From Sepioteuthis lessoniana (taxonomy: Eukaryota > Mollusca > Cephalopoda > Myopsida > Loliginidae): a stretch of DNA of 64,000 nt. The DNA lies in the NCBI GenBank assembly GCA_963585895.1, contig OY757912.1, positions 85,395,609-85,459,608 of the forward strand, in the 5' to 3' direction. Shown piece after piece: positions 42,512-52,574 of the stretch (position 1 is the stretch's first letter; each line of letters opens with the position of its first letter). A model generated the notes under the pieces. The model saw only the letters and a program-made list of their open reading frames with translations. It was not told the origin of the DNA and made no database searches. The translations under genes were made by a program, and so were the position numbers.

Positions 42512-44722
42512 GGATACGAGGTGTAGGTTTGCTTGTAGGACCACGGGCCCTAAAAACACTAAATAGCATTGAGAAAATACAACCGAGGATAATAGTAGCT
42601 ATTTCTAATGGCAACCCCAGTGCAACACTCATCTCCTGCTACAGCCCTACGAATGTTAGTGAAGAAACTGACTTCATCATCTTCTATAATGAGCGATCTT
42701 TCCTTATTCGTAGTATCCCGAAACACGAAGTTCTCGTCATTGGTGGAGACATGAATGCCCAAAGTGGTAAAACGTAAACCACAAATTAAGCTTATATAAC
42801 TCGTCAAACAGAAATCGGGAACATCTAACGGATTTTACGCAAGAAAATAGATTAAGAAGGCTCAATACTAAATTTCAGGAAAGGAAGGTAAAATTATGGA
42901 CCAACACCTACGCAAATTATACTAAAGTACAGATAGACTACATCTTTATGAATAAGAAATGGAATATTAGCGCATTGAATTGCGAGGCAAATTCCTCTTT
43001 CGAGGGTGTGTCCTCCGATCACCGAATTGTCACAGCAAAGATAGGACTGAACCTACGAAGTAATGCACCAAAAACAACAACAAAAACAATTGTATTATAT
43101 GATTGGTTTCTGCTTAACAACAGGGATATTAGAGATAAATATACGTTAACACAAAGAAAAAAATTCGATGCACTACCGGAGAAATCAGAAACACATACTC
43201 CGAGTGACGAATATGAGAATTTCGTCAATGCCCACTTTGAATCAGCAGCAGAATACATACCAATTAAACAAAGAGATAAACCTAGAGTCCCATGGAAGAC
43301 ATTAACGGTTAGGAAAAAGCGTACAGACGTGAAAACTGCTTCCAAATGCAATAGGAGAAACCCAACCAATATTAATGCCCTGAAACTTAAAAAGGTGTAA
43401 AAATGAATTAGCATACCTAAAAGAACAAACAGAATACATACAAAATCAGATAAATAAGACTAGAGACTTAGTTGAAGATAGACAATCTAGGATTGCATAA
43501 CAAACGGTAAACGAAGTGATCAGAAGGAAGAGCGCTGCGAAAGCGAAACTGAAAGCTACAAGCCAACAAGAACGAATACACATATAGAAACAACATTTCA
43601 AGAATTTACTCGGAAACACTCCGGAAGTTACACATGAACCGGTCACGATAATTATTACTAAACAATTAGACATCAAACTAGGACAGTTTACACAAGAAGA
43701 ACTCTACTCAGTACTCAGAAAAATTAAAAACAGAAAAGCAGCAGGGCTTGATGAAATACCCCCCGAAGTATGGAAGACCAGGAAATTCGACGACATACTG
43801 CTCCGACACTGTAATGCTGTATATAATCAAAACACAATAGTCACGTGGATAAAGGGATGAATCCTCCCATTCCCTTAGAAGGGTGACCTCGGATGTGCTA
43901 AGAACGTCTATCGATAAAATGAAAGACAACGGTTTTAAGATGACAAAGGAAAGAAGCAGAAAATACCCTGCACAAACAATTACGGACGCCGACTACGCCG
44001 ATGACATAGCGCTTCTGACAAACACACCCGCCCAAGCTGAAACCCTGCTACATAGTTTGGAACGAGCAGCTGCTGGCATAGGCCTCCATGTCAACGCAGA
44101 CAAGACAGAATACATGTGTTTTAATCAAAGAGGCCACATCTCCACACTAAATTGTAGTTCTCTGAAACTTGTGGACAAGTTCACCTACCTAGGAAGCAGT
44201 GTCTCATTAACCGAGACAGGCATCAGCACGCGTCTAGCAAAGCCATAGACAGCTATTGATAAGCTATCGGTCATATGGAAGTCAGACCTGACCGATAAAA
44301 TAAAACGCAGTTTTTTCCAAGCGGCAGTCGTGTCGATACTGCTATATGGATGCACTACATGGACGCCAACTAAACGTATGGAACAAAAGCTTGGTGGCAA
44401 AGACACAAGAATTCTGCGAGCAATTTTGAACAAGTCCTGGAGGCAGCACCCCAAAAAGCAGCTACCACCCATCATGAAAACTATCCAAATTAGACGAACC
44501 AGACATGCAGGACACTGCTGGAGAAGTAAGGATGAACTCATAAGCGACATACTCCTGTGGACCCTTCACATGGACGAGCAGAGGTAGGACGACAAAAGCT
44601 CTGTGCCGATACAGGATATATCCTAGAAGACCTCTCGGGAGCAATGGACGATAGAGATGGGTGGAGAGAGAGGCTCAGGGAGATCTGTGCAGCAGGGCGA
44701 CATGATGATGATGATGAAACAA
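42512..44722 (+). mobile_element. LINE-1x copy lacking RT core
   Basis: Plus strand. It starts inside the endonuclease ('LVGPRALKTLNSIEKIQPRI'), passes 'VIGGDMNAQ' and 'SSDHRIVTAKIG', the linker ('AAGLDEIPPEVWKTRKFDD' near 43740-43800), then jumps at about 43885 from 'GDLG' to 'VLRTSIDKM', losing about 450 bp with RT motif A and the 'GVLQGD' region. The later part keeps 'DADYADDIALL' (about 43990-44020), 'FTYLGSSVS' and the C-terminal domain, ending at the GAT tail (44703-44717). Several stops and shifts are present. The Y-A-D-D variant here is the usual one. The missing 5' end is a normal LINE truncation, but the internal deletion is a separate event. Confidence 0.88.
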
Positions 44723-44890
44723 TTGATAGTAACTATTCTTAACATAAATAATTTATAGTTATATGGCATAAAGTATTCCTGTCTAATATAAATAGTTTGC
44801 ATACAAGTTTATTTGACCCACAAATGGGACCTTAACAAGTACTACCACTGCCGGTCAGAGTGGACCTGGGGACAATGGAAAGTTTTAGTT
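44722..44890 (-). repeat. Rep-A2 fragment
   Basis: 'aagtattcctgtctaatata' units followed by the body 'gggaccttaacaagtactac' and 'gtcagagtggacctgggg'. Probably the continuation of the Rep-A2 host at 41165-42335, split by the LINE. Confidence 0.65.
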
Positions 44891-44892
44891 AT

Positions 44893-45331
44893 TTGTAGGG
44901 GATGTTTTAAGTTCAGTCAGAGAGATGATGATGATGATGATGACTTGAGGGAGTGAATGATAAGGTTGTTTTTTCATAGAAATCGAGAATGAAACTATAG
45001 ATGTGGCAAGCTAGAAACTTAATTTTCAAATCTTCTGAACACAGAAGATCAATGAGTTCTATCTGCAGTTGTAATGATATTTTTTCACAGTCAATGTTAA
45101 AAGACGAAAGGACATTTTTGATTGCTTGGACATCTGATTTCAAGTCAATAAAACGCCTGCAAACTCTGATAAACTACAGACTGACAATTAGGTCGATATC
45201 GTCAGAAAAAGATGACTGACGAGGAAAGGAGGACAGGTTGATCTTCATCAGATGATATTGTCATGGGGGGAATTGAGTGAAATGCCGCATGGGCCACATG
45301 TGATCCACTGGCCGCTGGTTGGGTACCTCTG
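44893..45331 (-). mobile_element. hAT transposon remnant
   Basis: The right end on the plus strand is 'ggccgctggttgggtacctc' + TG, i.e. the minus strand starts CAGAGGTACCCAACC, a hAT-type terminal repeat. Inside, a 76-codon minus frame (44913-45143) reads 'RRFIDLK' (partly upstream) and 'CEKISLQLQIELIDLLCSED', matching the C-terminal part of hAT transposases, where 'LQMELIDLQ' is conserved in ZBED/Charlie-like families. Most of the transposase is missing between terminal repeat and C-terminal part, and the other end is lost, so it is dead. Confidence 0.7.
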
Positions 45332-45334
45332 ACC

Positions 45335-45930
45335 TAACTCAAGCAGAAATTAGGAAATTTATTTCAACAAACATCCAAAAGTCAACATTTAGTTTGAGAC
45401 GAAGTAATTTTGCACCTCTTCAAGGCGAAACAACCAATCTCAAATTAAAAAAGATGTGAGAGCAAACTTTTTTGAATTCATTTTATATGATCTTCATTGG
45501 TGATATCGGCGTAACTCAATGCCTGACGTTCAAATAGATATTCGTACAGCATTCATTAAACGATTTTCTGCATGTTCAGTGTTTAAAGAATCGGCAAGAT
45601 TACTAGACACCAACATACAACATTGACAGCTGAACCTGGTGTCAGGTGTTGCCCGTGGGAATGAGGATGGGTAAATGGATTCAGCAAAACCAGTCAACAA
45701 AGCTTAACCATTTTGGTATAAACATTTCATGATTTGATATTGGAATGTATTGGATTTCCATAATTTTGTTTGTAATATTATAATTTACATATGAAAGCCA
45801 ATGTTAATAAAATGATGATGAAAAGATCTTTTTTAAGCATCTATATAATTATCTTCCATATATTCAACCCATTATTTCATCATTGTTTTTATTTAGAACT
45901 GTTTCTATTCTTTTATAAGTAGTATCATAA
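45335..45930. other. No feature recognised
   Basis: No motif or repeat family assigned. (AT)n begins at 45937. Confidence 0.4.
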
Positions 45931-45933
45931 CAT

Positions 45934-45964
<31 letters not shown>

Positions 45965-45969
<5 letters not shown>

Positions 45970-46387
45970 AAAGTTTATCATCTCGGATAAAAATCTTAAT
46001 TTATGGAATGACAAGTTCCCTCATCTCTCATGCGACTCCCAGATTGATTTTCTGGTCTCCTTGACCTCACACGAAGATCTGGTGTCTCTTATCAGCCTTT
46101 TATTTTCTAAATCAATTGTTTCTTCACTTCTTTGTGTTTATGCTTTGAAATTCTCCCTGCTTATCGTAACTTCCGTATGTACTCGTGTAATAAACGACCT
46201 TCTGAGACCAATTCTTTATCCCAAAAAAACAAGAAATACTAATAAAATATTTTTGTCAGCTAGTATCACCAAAAACTTAGGGGATCATTTATTACATGCA
46301 ATATATGATGAAGACACCTTTTCATGGCCTAAAAATTTGGGGTTGTTCATTACTCGAATTATTACACCGTATGTCCTTTTGTTTTGA
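45965..46387 (+). CDS. Unassigned 140-codon ORF
   Basis: An ATG inside a (AT)n array opens a 140-codon frame with mixed, protein-like composition and a hydrophobic stretch around residues 37-72 ('SLISLLFSKSIVSSLLCVYA' region). I recognise no domain and see no promoter, splice or Kozak context. The start in a microsatellite argues it is a chance frame or a fragment of an older element. It is listed because it is the longest frame in the window not explained by a repeat family I know. Confidence 0.15.
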
Positions 46388-46411
46388 TCCTGCCCATAAA
46401 CTCATATATAG

Positions 46412-46618
46412 TTTGATTTTTTTGTTTAATGGCGTACCAACATTTTGGGGTTATTGAAAACAAAGCTATCCTTATAAAAATAGTATAGGTACTATTTAAC
46501 CCATTGCTGGGGGAATAAAAGGGTTCTTACCTTTTTCAAAGGAATTAGTCCGAAAGTGAATGCATTTAGCGTGACTGGAATTCGAACTCTACGAGGACTT
46601 TTGCCACTATGCCACGTA
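46412..46618 (-). mobile_element. SINE-Q, diverged
   Basis: Tail complement 'ttgtttaatggcgtaccaac', central domain complement, 'gtccgaaagtgaatgcattt', B-box complement 'gactggaattcgaactct' and A-box complement 'tgccactatgccacgta'. Confidence 0.78.
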
Positions 46619-47320
46619 TATTCCTCATTGGCTATGTGTCTTATGTTATCAACAAGAAGGGGTAAATAAGTACTAGCCCCAGTAAGGAACGAAGTCACTG
46701 CAGTATTAATAAGAATTTAGTTTGCTCTCGAAGTAGCTTAGCTTAATCTGGAATAAAGTCGTAAGCGGTTTTCCTGGCTTTTGGGCAAGGATTAAAGAAT
46801 GATATCTGTTCACGTCTTTCGAGAAGACACGAGGTATAAAGAAGGTACTATTTACCAACCCCTCCGCTCGGGCAGGATATGACACAAGGTCAATTTTTTA
46901 AGCGGAGTTTAACAGGTTTGAATTCAGAGTTTTCCTTCTCCTAGACTAGTTGCCTCACCAAGGCTGAAGAACCTAGTCCGTCCTACTATTTACCCATAGC
47001 TGGAGGGAGAATAAGGGGGTTCATACCTTTCCCAAGGGTATTTGCCCGAAAGTGAACGTAATAGCGCGACTGGAGTACGAACTCGCGTACTACGATTCCG
47101 CAGTTCATCGCTTTAACCATTACACCACGAGGACACGAGGTATAAAGAAGGTTTACTTTAATATTGGTTGCAAGAGCCGGACTATTTTTGGTTTTGCTAT
47201 GGTCCACACTCAAGAGCTCCTCCTCAATTAACTCTGTGCCACATACTACCACCGAAGGGGTGTAAATAAGTACTGGCCTCAATGAGAAAAGGATTCACTA
47301 CAGTATTATTAAGAATTTAC
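46615..47320 (+). repeat. R repeat copies around a SINE insertion
   Basis: R words 'gggtaaataagtactagccc' (46662) and 'aagaatttag' (46720), then a second copy from 46740 to 47320, split by the SINE at 46847-47131 and ending 'attattaagaatttac'. Matches 47810-48050 with many differences. Nature unknown; no promoter boxes seen. Confidence 0.55.
46847..47131 (-). mobile_element. Chimeric SINE (Q head, P tail), 21-bp TSD
   Basis: The exact 21-bp duplication beginning 'gacacgaggtataaagaag' lies at 46826-46846 and 47132-47152, the best-preserved TSD in the window. Minus-strand order: SINE-Q head ('tcgtggtgtaatggttaaag', 'gcgagttcgtactcc', 'gttcactttcgggc'), the shared central domain, then the SINE-P 3' part ending 'gcggaggggttggtaaatag'. 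The join falls in the central domain. A perfect long TSD implies a recent insertion, so the chimera was itself mobile rather than a local rearrangement. Confidence 0.93.
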
Positions 47321-47324
47321 TTAA

Positions 47325-47805
47325 TCTATCCTCTATCGAATGGTTTAAATCGTATAGCAGTGCCAAAATATGTCAGCCCCATCAGCATCCACAAAGCTGC
47401 TTTAGGCATCATGCTCTCTCTACTGGTAGACGAGGGAGTAAATAGAAAATTCAGTGAGGACTGAAAGGTAATAGTTTTACCTGGAGGGAGAGAAACATTT
47501 AAATTCAAAACATTGCATAAATATGAAATAAAACTTACATCTCATTTCTCATTCATTTATGTATGGCGTAAAGTCATCGAAAAAATATGAACGATACTTG
47601 ATATTTTAGTGTGTTTTTTTCTTATTTCGCTTTCCCCCAAATATACGCATACACAGGAAATTATTTACCACGTTGGACTAATTCAGGCGGAGGGCTACAA
47701 CAACGGTGCTCATAGAGAAAATCGAAGTCCCTATACTAAACAAGAATAATTAACAAATATTTCTAAATGTTTATCAATAATTATTGAGCATAACTGAGCC
47801 TGCAA
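47325..47805. other. No feature recognised
   Basis: Small overlapping ORFs on both strands (47282-47508) share sequence with 35970-36010 and lack motifs. Confidence 0.35.
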
Positions 47806-47809
47806 TAAG

Positions 47810-48050
47810 GTCGCGACTAACTTACTTGACTTTCAGGGAAGGATTTAACGTTAGCATCTTTGGACCAGGCTCGAGGTGTAAAGGAGGCGTTGGTTGCAAG
47901 GGTGGGCTTATTTTCAACTTTGCCCTTATGTACACGCAGGAATTCCTCCGATAAACTGACCATATGTCGTATACTGCCACTTGAATAACCGTAAATAAGT
48001 AGAGGTCCCAGAGAAGAACCACATTATTTTGAAGAATTTACTTTGTCCCT
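47810..48050 (+). repeat. R repeat, diverged copy
   Basis: 'cgaggtgtaaaggaggcgtt', 'ggttgcaagggtgggc', '...accgtaaataagtagagg', 'gaagaatttac'. Collinear with the copy at 46820-47320. Confidence 0.55.
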
Positions 48051-48054
48051 CCGC

Positions 48055-48895
48055 TATTGCTCATTTTTCAACCCGTCGGCATCCCCTTTAGACGCTTCAA
48101 ACATCGGGGAATAATCTTGATCTTCTTTTTGACTAGAGGGTTGATGCTGTCGGAGGGTTTGCTCTTTGAAGATAAGATTTTCGGTAGTTCGCAAGGTTAA
48201 CTTTCTAACCATTAAACCAAGGGTGAACGCATCCGACCGTATGTTGACATAATCGCAGACAATCAAGCAAGGATCGAACACACGACACTAACCATTTATC
48301 ACGGCAAGTTACACAAGTTTATCCTAGTTCGACACAAGGCAAAAAATATGACGCTCAGTAAAGCTCGAATTCACCATATCAACCTCGGTTTGCAAGATGA
48401 CCTTTCGAAACATTAATTCATATTAATATACCTTATGGTGTTTGTTAAGCTTCGTTTGGTCTGGTATATACGTTGTATATAGACCGGATCGAACTCATAA
48501 CGCTAGTAATAGTCTGCCAGGTTGAGTTGCTAACCACAGCTCCATCACGAAATGTATCATCTTGAGAGTTTATTAAGCTCGTCAGTGCGAGTGGGATACG
48601 TATTTTCGGAATGAGTTCATCTTCCACTCTTATAACCTCTCTACTCAGTGCTAGATGTCTCCGACTCTTTCTATGTACGTTTTTACTTTTTAAACATAAA
48701 ATCATAGAAGCTACACAACCGAAAATAAAATTGCATAAATGGGATTACTTATTCTGAAATTGCTATATATTTATAACTTTGGGTAGAGAGTTCCATTGCT
48801 TTAGAGTTCAAAAGGAAAAAGTACCTAATATTTGATTAATTTGTATAATGTTTGACCAGAAAGAAAGAAATCCTGATCTTTTTGGTTTCGAATTA
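48055..48895. other. No assigned repeat; possible SINE scraps
   Basis: A tRNA-head-like complement 'ttctaaccattaaaccaagg' occurs near 48203, and 'atcctagttcgacacaaggc' near 48323 resembles words at 34005 and 37495. Too diverged to call. Confidence 0.3.
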
Positions 48896-48903
48896 GCGAT
48901 TAC

Positions 48904-48904
<1 letters not shown>

Positions 48905-48988
<84 letters not shown>

Positions 48989-48992
48989 ATAC

Positions 48993-49044
<52 letters not shown>
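48905..49044. repeat. Palindromic (CA)n(TA)n(TG)n microsatellite
   Basis: CA, then TA, then TG with balanced lengths (48907-48986), a short 'tacatacata', then TA and TG again (to 49044). The first block is self-complementary and could form a cruciform. The ORFs in it are artefacts. Confidence 0.97.
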
Positions 49045-49047
<3 letters not shown>

Positions 49048-49111
49048 AAACCAAAAATCGAATTATGAACTCTTGAAGTCCGTTACTTGCCGTTTCATTT
49101 ATTAAATAATA

Positions 49112-49841
49112 TTTCCTTGACAGAAGAATCACTGAGGTTAGTAGACTTTTAACTAAACTGTCTTTGAATGCATGTTAGATATTACTATGTCCTCGAATGT
49201 AAACTCTTTGCTGAATATTATATCCTATTCAAATGAAAAGACGACCCTTAACTTGCAGCTTTTTCTTCCGGGTTTATTATTTTAAAAGCAAGTTAAGTGC
49301 TTTTTTTATTTAGGGAAAAAAGACTGTAATTATGTAGAATGTCTTTGAATCGATAAATTAGTATCAAATTCAAATATGTATAAGAATGTTAGAATATGTA
49401 GAGAGATATATGTGGAGGGAGAGAAGACATTAAAATGACCAACTGTAAAGACACGTGTGTATCGCTGTTAAGTTTATAAAACTACCCAACACCCAAAACG
49501 CATCAGACTCGAAAAATGAAGAATGCCCAACCAAAAATGTAAATCATTGACTTGTGCTTTGAAAGAAGAATGACAGAAGTTAGTAGTCTTTTGACTAAAC
49601 CGTCTTTAAATGCATGTTAAATGTTGCTTTGTTCTCGAATGTAAAATTTTTGCAGAATATAATATGCTATTTAAATAAAAACAACCGTTAACTTGCAGAT
49701 TATTATTTCAAAAGTATGTTAAATGCCTCTTTATTTAGGAAAAAAAAAAGACAAAATGGAGAAAAAGAAAATAATTGTCTGTAATTCTGTCGAATGTGTC
49801 TTTGAATTGATAAGTTTGAATGAAATTCCAATATCTTCTAG
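49112..49841. repeat. Tandem duplication of a ~440-bp segment
   Basis: 49112-49400 and 49551-49841 are collinear: both carry 'agaagaat' then 'gttagtag', 'cttttaactaaactgtcttt'/'cttttgactaaaccgtcttt', 'atgcatgtta', 'cttaacttgcag' and 'cgaatgtgtctttgaat'-like words. Divergence is substantial. The second copy ends at the LINE junction near 49842. Confidence 0.75.
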
Positions 49842-51215
49842 ATTGCGGGAAACGACACCAGAAAGAAGGAATCGAACTACCAAATCAAGAAAAACTCAGA
49901 ATGCTCGGAGAAAAGGAAACCTACAAATACATAGGGATATTGGAAGCTGAAACCATCAAACAAGTGGATATGAAAGAAAAAGATAAAGAAAGAGTATCTC
50001 ATGAGAACCAGGAAGCTACTTGAGACAAAACTAAATTTCAGAAACCTTATCAAAGGAATAAATACCTGGGTTGAACCACTCGATAGATACTGGGGACCAT
50101 TCTTGAAGTGGACTAGAGAAGAACTTGAACATATGGACCAGAGAACAAGAAAACTAATAACCATGCATAAGGCATTACATCCTAGAGATGACGTTGACAG
50201 GTTATATGCGTCAAGTAAAGAAGGAAGAAAAGATCTTGCCAGCATTGAAGATAGTGTTGACGCATCGAGACAACGACTCGAAGGCGACGTACAAAAGCAA
50301 GGAGGAAGACGGATTGTAGCCACCTGAAACAATACTGACGACACGAGGACCAGCAGCCCGGAAACAATCAGAAAACAAAAATGGAAAGAAAAACTCTACG
50401 GACGTTTTAGGCGACTAAAAAGCGATATCTCACATAAGAAAACGTGGAAGTAAATAAGAAAGGGAAATCTTAAAAGAGAAACTGAACAGCACAAACAATG
50501 CCATAAGGGCCACTCATTTCAAAGCAAGAATAGATAAGACGCAACAAAATAGCAAATATAGGTTATATGGTGATAGAGACGAAACGATCAATCACATAAT
50601 AAATGAATGCACCAAATCAGCACAGAAAGAATATAAAACTACACACGATCGGGTGGGCAAGGTGATCCACTGGGAAGTATACAAGAAATTGAAATTTGAC
50701 CATACGAACAAATGGTATATGCACAACCCAACATCTGTTCTTGGGAATGAGACACACAAACGCCTCTGGGATTTTGACAAAGATCATCTAATCTCGGCCA
50801 GATGACCGATTCTTATAATAATCAAAAAAAGAAAAAAAAAAAAAAAAAAAAAAGAAGAAGCGAAATTCGCGAATTGTGAATTTTTCTGTCCCGGCTGACC
50901 ACAGATAAAAATTAAAAGAAAGCGAAAAGAAGGACAAGCGCCTGAACCTTGCCAGGGAATTGAAAAAACTAGAACATGAAAGTGACAATTATACCAATTG
51001 TAATTGGTGTTCTTGGCACAGGAACCAAAGGATTTTTAAAAAGACTAGAGGACTTGGAAATAAGACGAGTGGAGACAGTCCAAACTATAGCATTGTTGAG
51101 ATCGGCCAGAATAACGAGAAGAGTCCTGGAAACTTGATGATACTTATTGTTACTCGTTCTCCAGTGGAAGATCATCAGCTAACACTGATGTGAAAAACTC
51201 TCAAGGAGTAATAAT
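49842..51215 (+). mobile_element. RLE-type LINE, C-terminal half, decayed
   Basis: Translations in shifting frames follow the C-terminal half of a non-LTR retrotransposon: 'IELPNQEKLRMLGEKETYKY' (49872-49935), 'RTRKLLETKLNFRNLIKGIN' (50002-50062), 'LHPRDDVDRLYASSKEGRKD', a zinc-knuckle-like region near 50560-50630, then 'RIVNFSVPADHR' (about 50870-50905) preceded by remnants of an R-P-D motif, the spacing of a restriction-like endonuclease. Ends with '...tgaaaaactctcaaggagta' and an (ATA)n-like tail at 51210-51230. 5'-truncated; several frameshifts and stops; a poly(A) run at 50832-50852 lies within the endonuclease region. An R2/R4/NeSL-type clade is likely; exact clade unknown. Confidence 0.75.
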
Positions 51216-51231
51216 ATATATATATATTGCA

Positions 51232-51690
51232 AGGCTCTTCATATATGAATTGAGCTCTCGGTAGTCGTTAAGCGGATGTATATAAACAATAGTAATTGTG
51301 ATTCATAACCGTTTAAAATTTAAGTCGCTGCTACTAGTTCCTCGTGGATGAGGGTTAGAGTCTCGGCATTGACGTTTGAGTCAACCGGATTTCGAAACAG
51401 ATCTGTCAGTGGATGACTATATATATATATTGTCATCCACAGACAGACAGTTTCGTTCTATCAGAACTCTTCAGTGTGGCTAGACAGACTAGATTCCCGA
51501 AGCTGGTATCGAAACCTGGCTGACTGAAACGCCAATCCAAGACTTCTACCACACAGCCACGAGGAAACCAGCGCAAACGAAGGAAATTTAAACGCATATG
51601 TATCACATTTGTTTTGTTTACATATATCCGCTTAACGGCTCCCGAGAGCTCAATTCATTTGAAGAGACTTGCTTTACGCTAGTGACAACC
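51232..51690. mobile_element. Foldback element, ~200-bp inverted arms
   Basis: Outer arms 'gcaaggctcttcatatatga' (51229) and 'catttgaagagacttgc' (51656-51672) are inverted, continuing inward through 'gagctctcggtag' and 'cgttaagcggat' with their complements, 'cctcgtggatgag'/'cacagccacgagg', and 'gtggatgac'/'gtcatccac' at a (TA)n centre (51419-51431). The right arm has about 40 extra bases. Each arm includes a tRNA-like stretch: minus strand of the right arm reads 'cctcgtggctgtgtggtaga' ... 'caggtttcgatacc', an A-box/B-box pair. Inserted next to the LINE tail. Confidence 0.75.
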
Positions 51691-51721
51691 ATTACTTATA
51701 TATATATATATATATATATAT

Positions 51722-51945
51722 AATGTTCGTTCAAAAAGTTCTAAGCTTCATTTAGAAAGAAGATCCGTCGTTGAACATTTTTTTTTGAGATCTTGCAGAT
51801 GAACGAACTGTTTGTAAGATGTGGGTACCAAGAACGCTGAAGCCAGAGCACAAACAGAAAAGAGATTTTTTAGAACATTTCAGATTCCCCGATTCCTTAG
51901 TAAGACTCGAAACTATTCGAAAGGTTCTCGTATATAAATAATCTT
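51722..51945 (+). mobile_element. mariner transposase fragment
   Basis: Starts with a mariner-like terminal word 'gttcgttcaaaaagttct' after a (TA)n run. A frame from 51798 reads 'RTVCKMWVPRTLKPEHKQKR' and continues '...FLEHFRFPDSLVRLETI', matching the region after the helix-turn-helix of mariner transposases ('WVPR.L.PE.K..R'). The rest of the gene and the right terminal repeat are missing. A different mariner family from 4235-4789. Confidence 0.7.
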
Positions 51946-52570
51946 CATCAAGCGTACATCATTGACTTCCTGAATCTCTCTCATCATCTGCCCCCATCTT
52001 CTATCGCCCTTTGTTGATCTTCTTGACGGCACACAATACCCGCAAAAATTTAATGCTTGTTTGTTTGTTTTATGACATATCAACATTCTTGGGTTATTTA
52101 ATGCCAAATCCATCCTTCTAGGAGAACAGTCGTGGTACTCTTTAACCCATAGCTGGAAGGATTCATACCTTTCCCAAAGCCATTCGTTCGAAAGTGAACG
52201 GAATAGCGCGACTGGAGTTCGAACTCGCCTACTATAGTTCCGCGCTTTAACCATTACACCACGAAGACACCCCTTACAATGTCTGTACTGAGCTGATGTA
52301 TGTAAGTCTTTGCTGTTCGGCCAACATTAGCGCGATGACTTGTAGGAGTTCATTGGAAAATGTCGCCAATGAGTTCGTCATTACTTCTCCTGCAATGCCC
52401 TGCATGTCTTACTTGATTGGTTTGTGAGATGAGAGGTAAGTGGTCGTACAGCCACTCTTTTGTGGAGTGCGACTTCCAGGTTTTGTATCAAAACAACACG
52501 TAGCGTTCTTATGTGGTTCCCATCTAGCTTTTTCTTCAAGCTTGGAAGAATTCCCGTTCGTATATTTACA
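51946..52570 (-). mobile_element. Old APE LINE remnant split by SINE-Q
   Basis: The 3' end at 51946-52055 ('catcatctgcccccatcttc' complement) and the continuation at 52268-52570 ('gagttcgtcattacttctcc', 'gcaatgccctgcatgtctta', then the 'LYGC..' region) resemble LINE-1x but belong with the older subfamily at 13108. The SINE-Q at 52056-52266 separates the pieces. Confidence 0.65.
52056..52266 (-). mobile_element. SINE-Q
   Basis: Tail complement 'ttttatgacatatcaacatt', 'aatgccaaatccatccttc', central domain, 'ttcgaaagtgaacggaatag', B-box complement 'ggagttcgaactcgcc', head complement 'taaccattacaccacgaag'. Complete but for the extreme ends. Confidence 0.85.
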
Positions 52571-52574
52571 TTGG

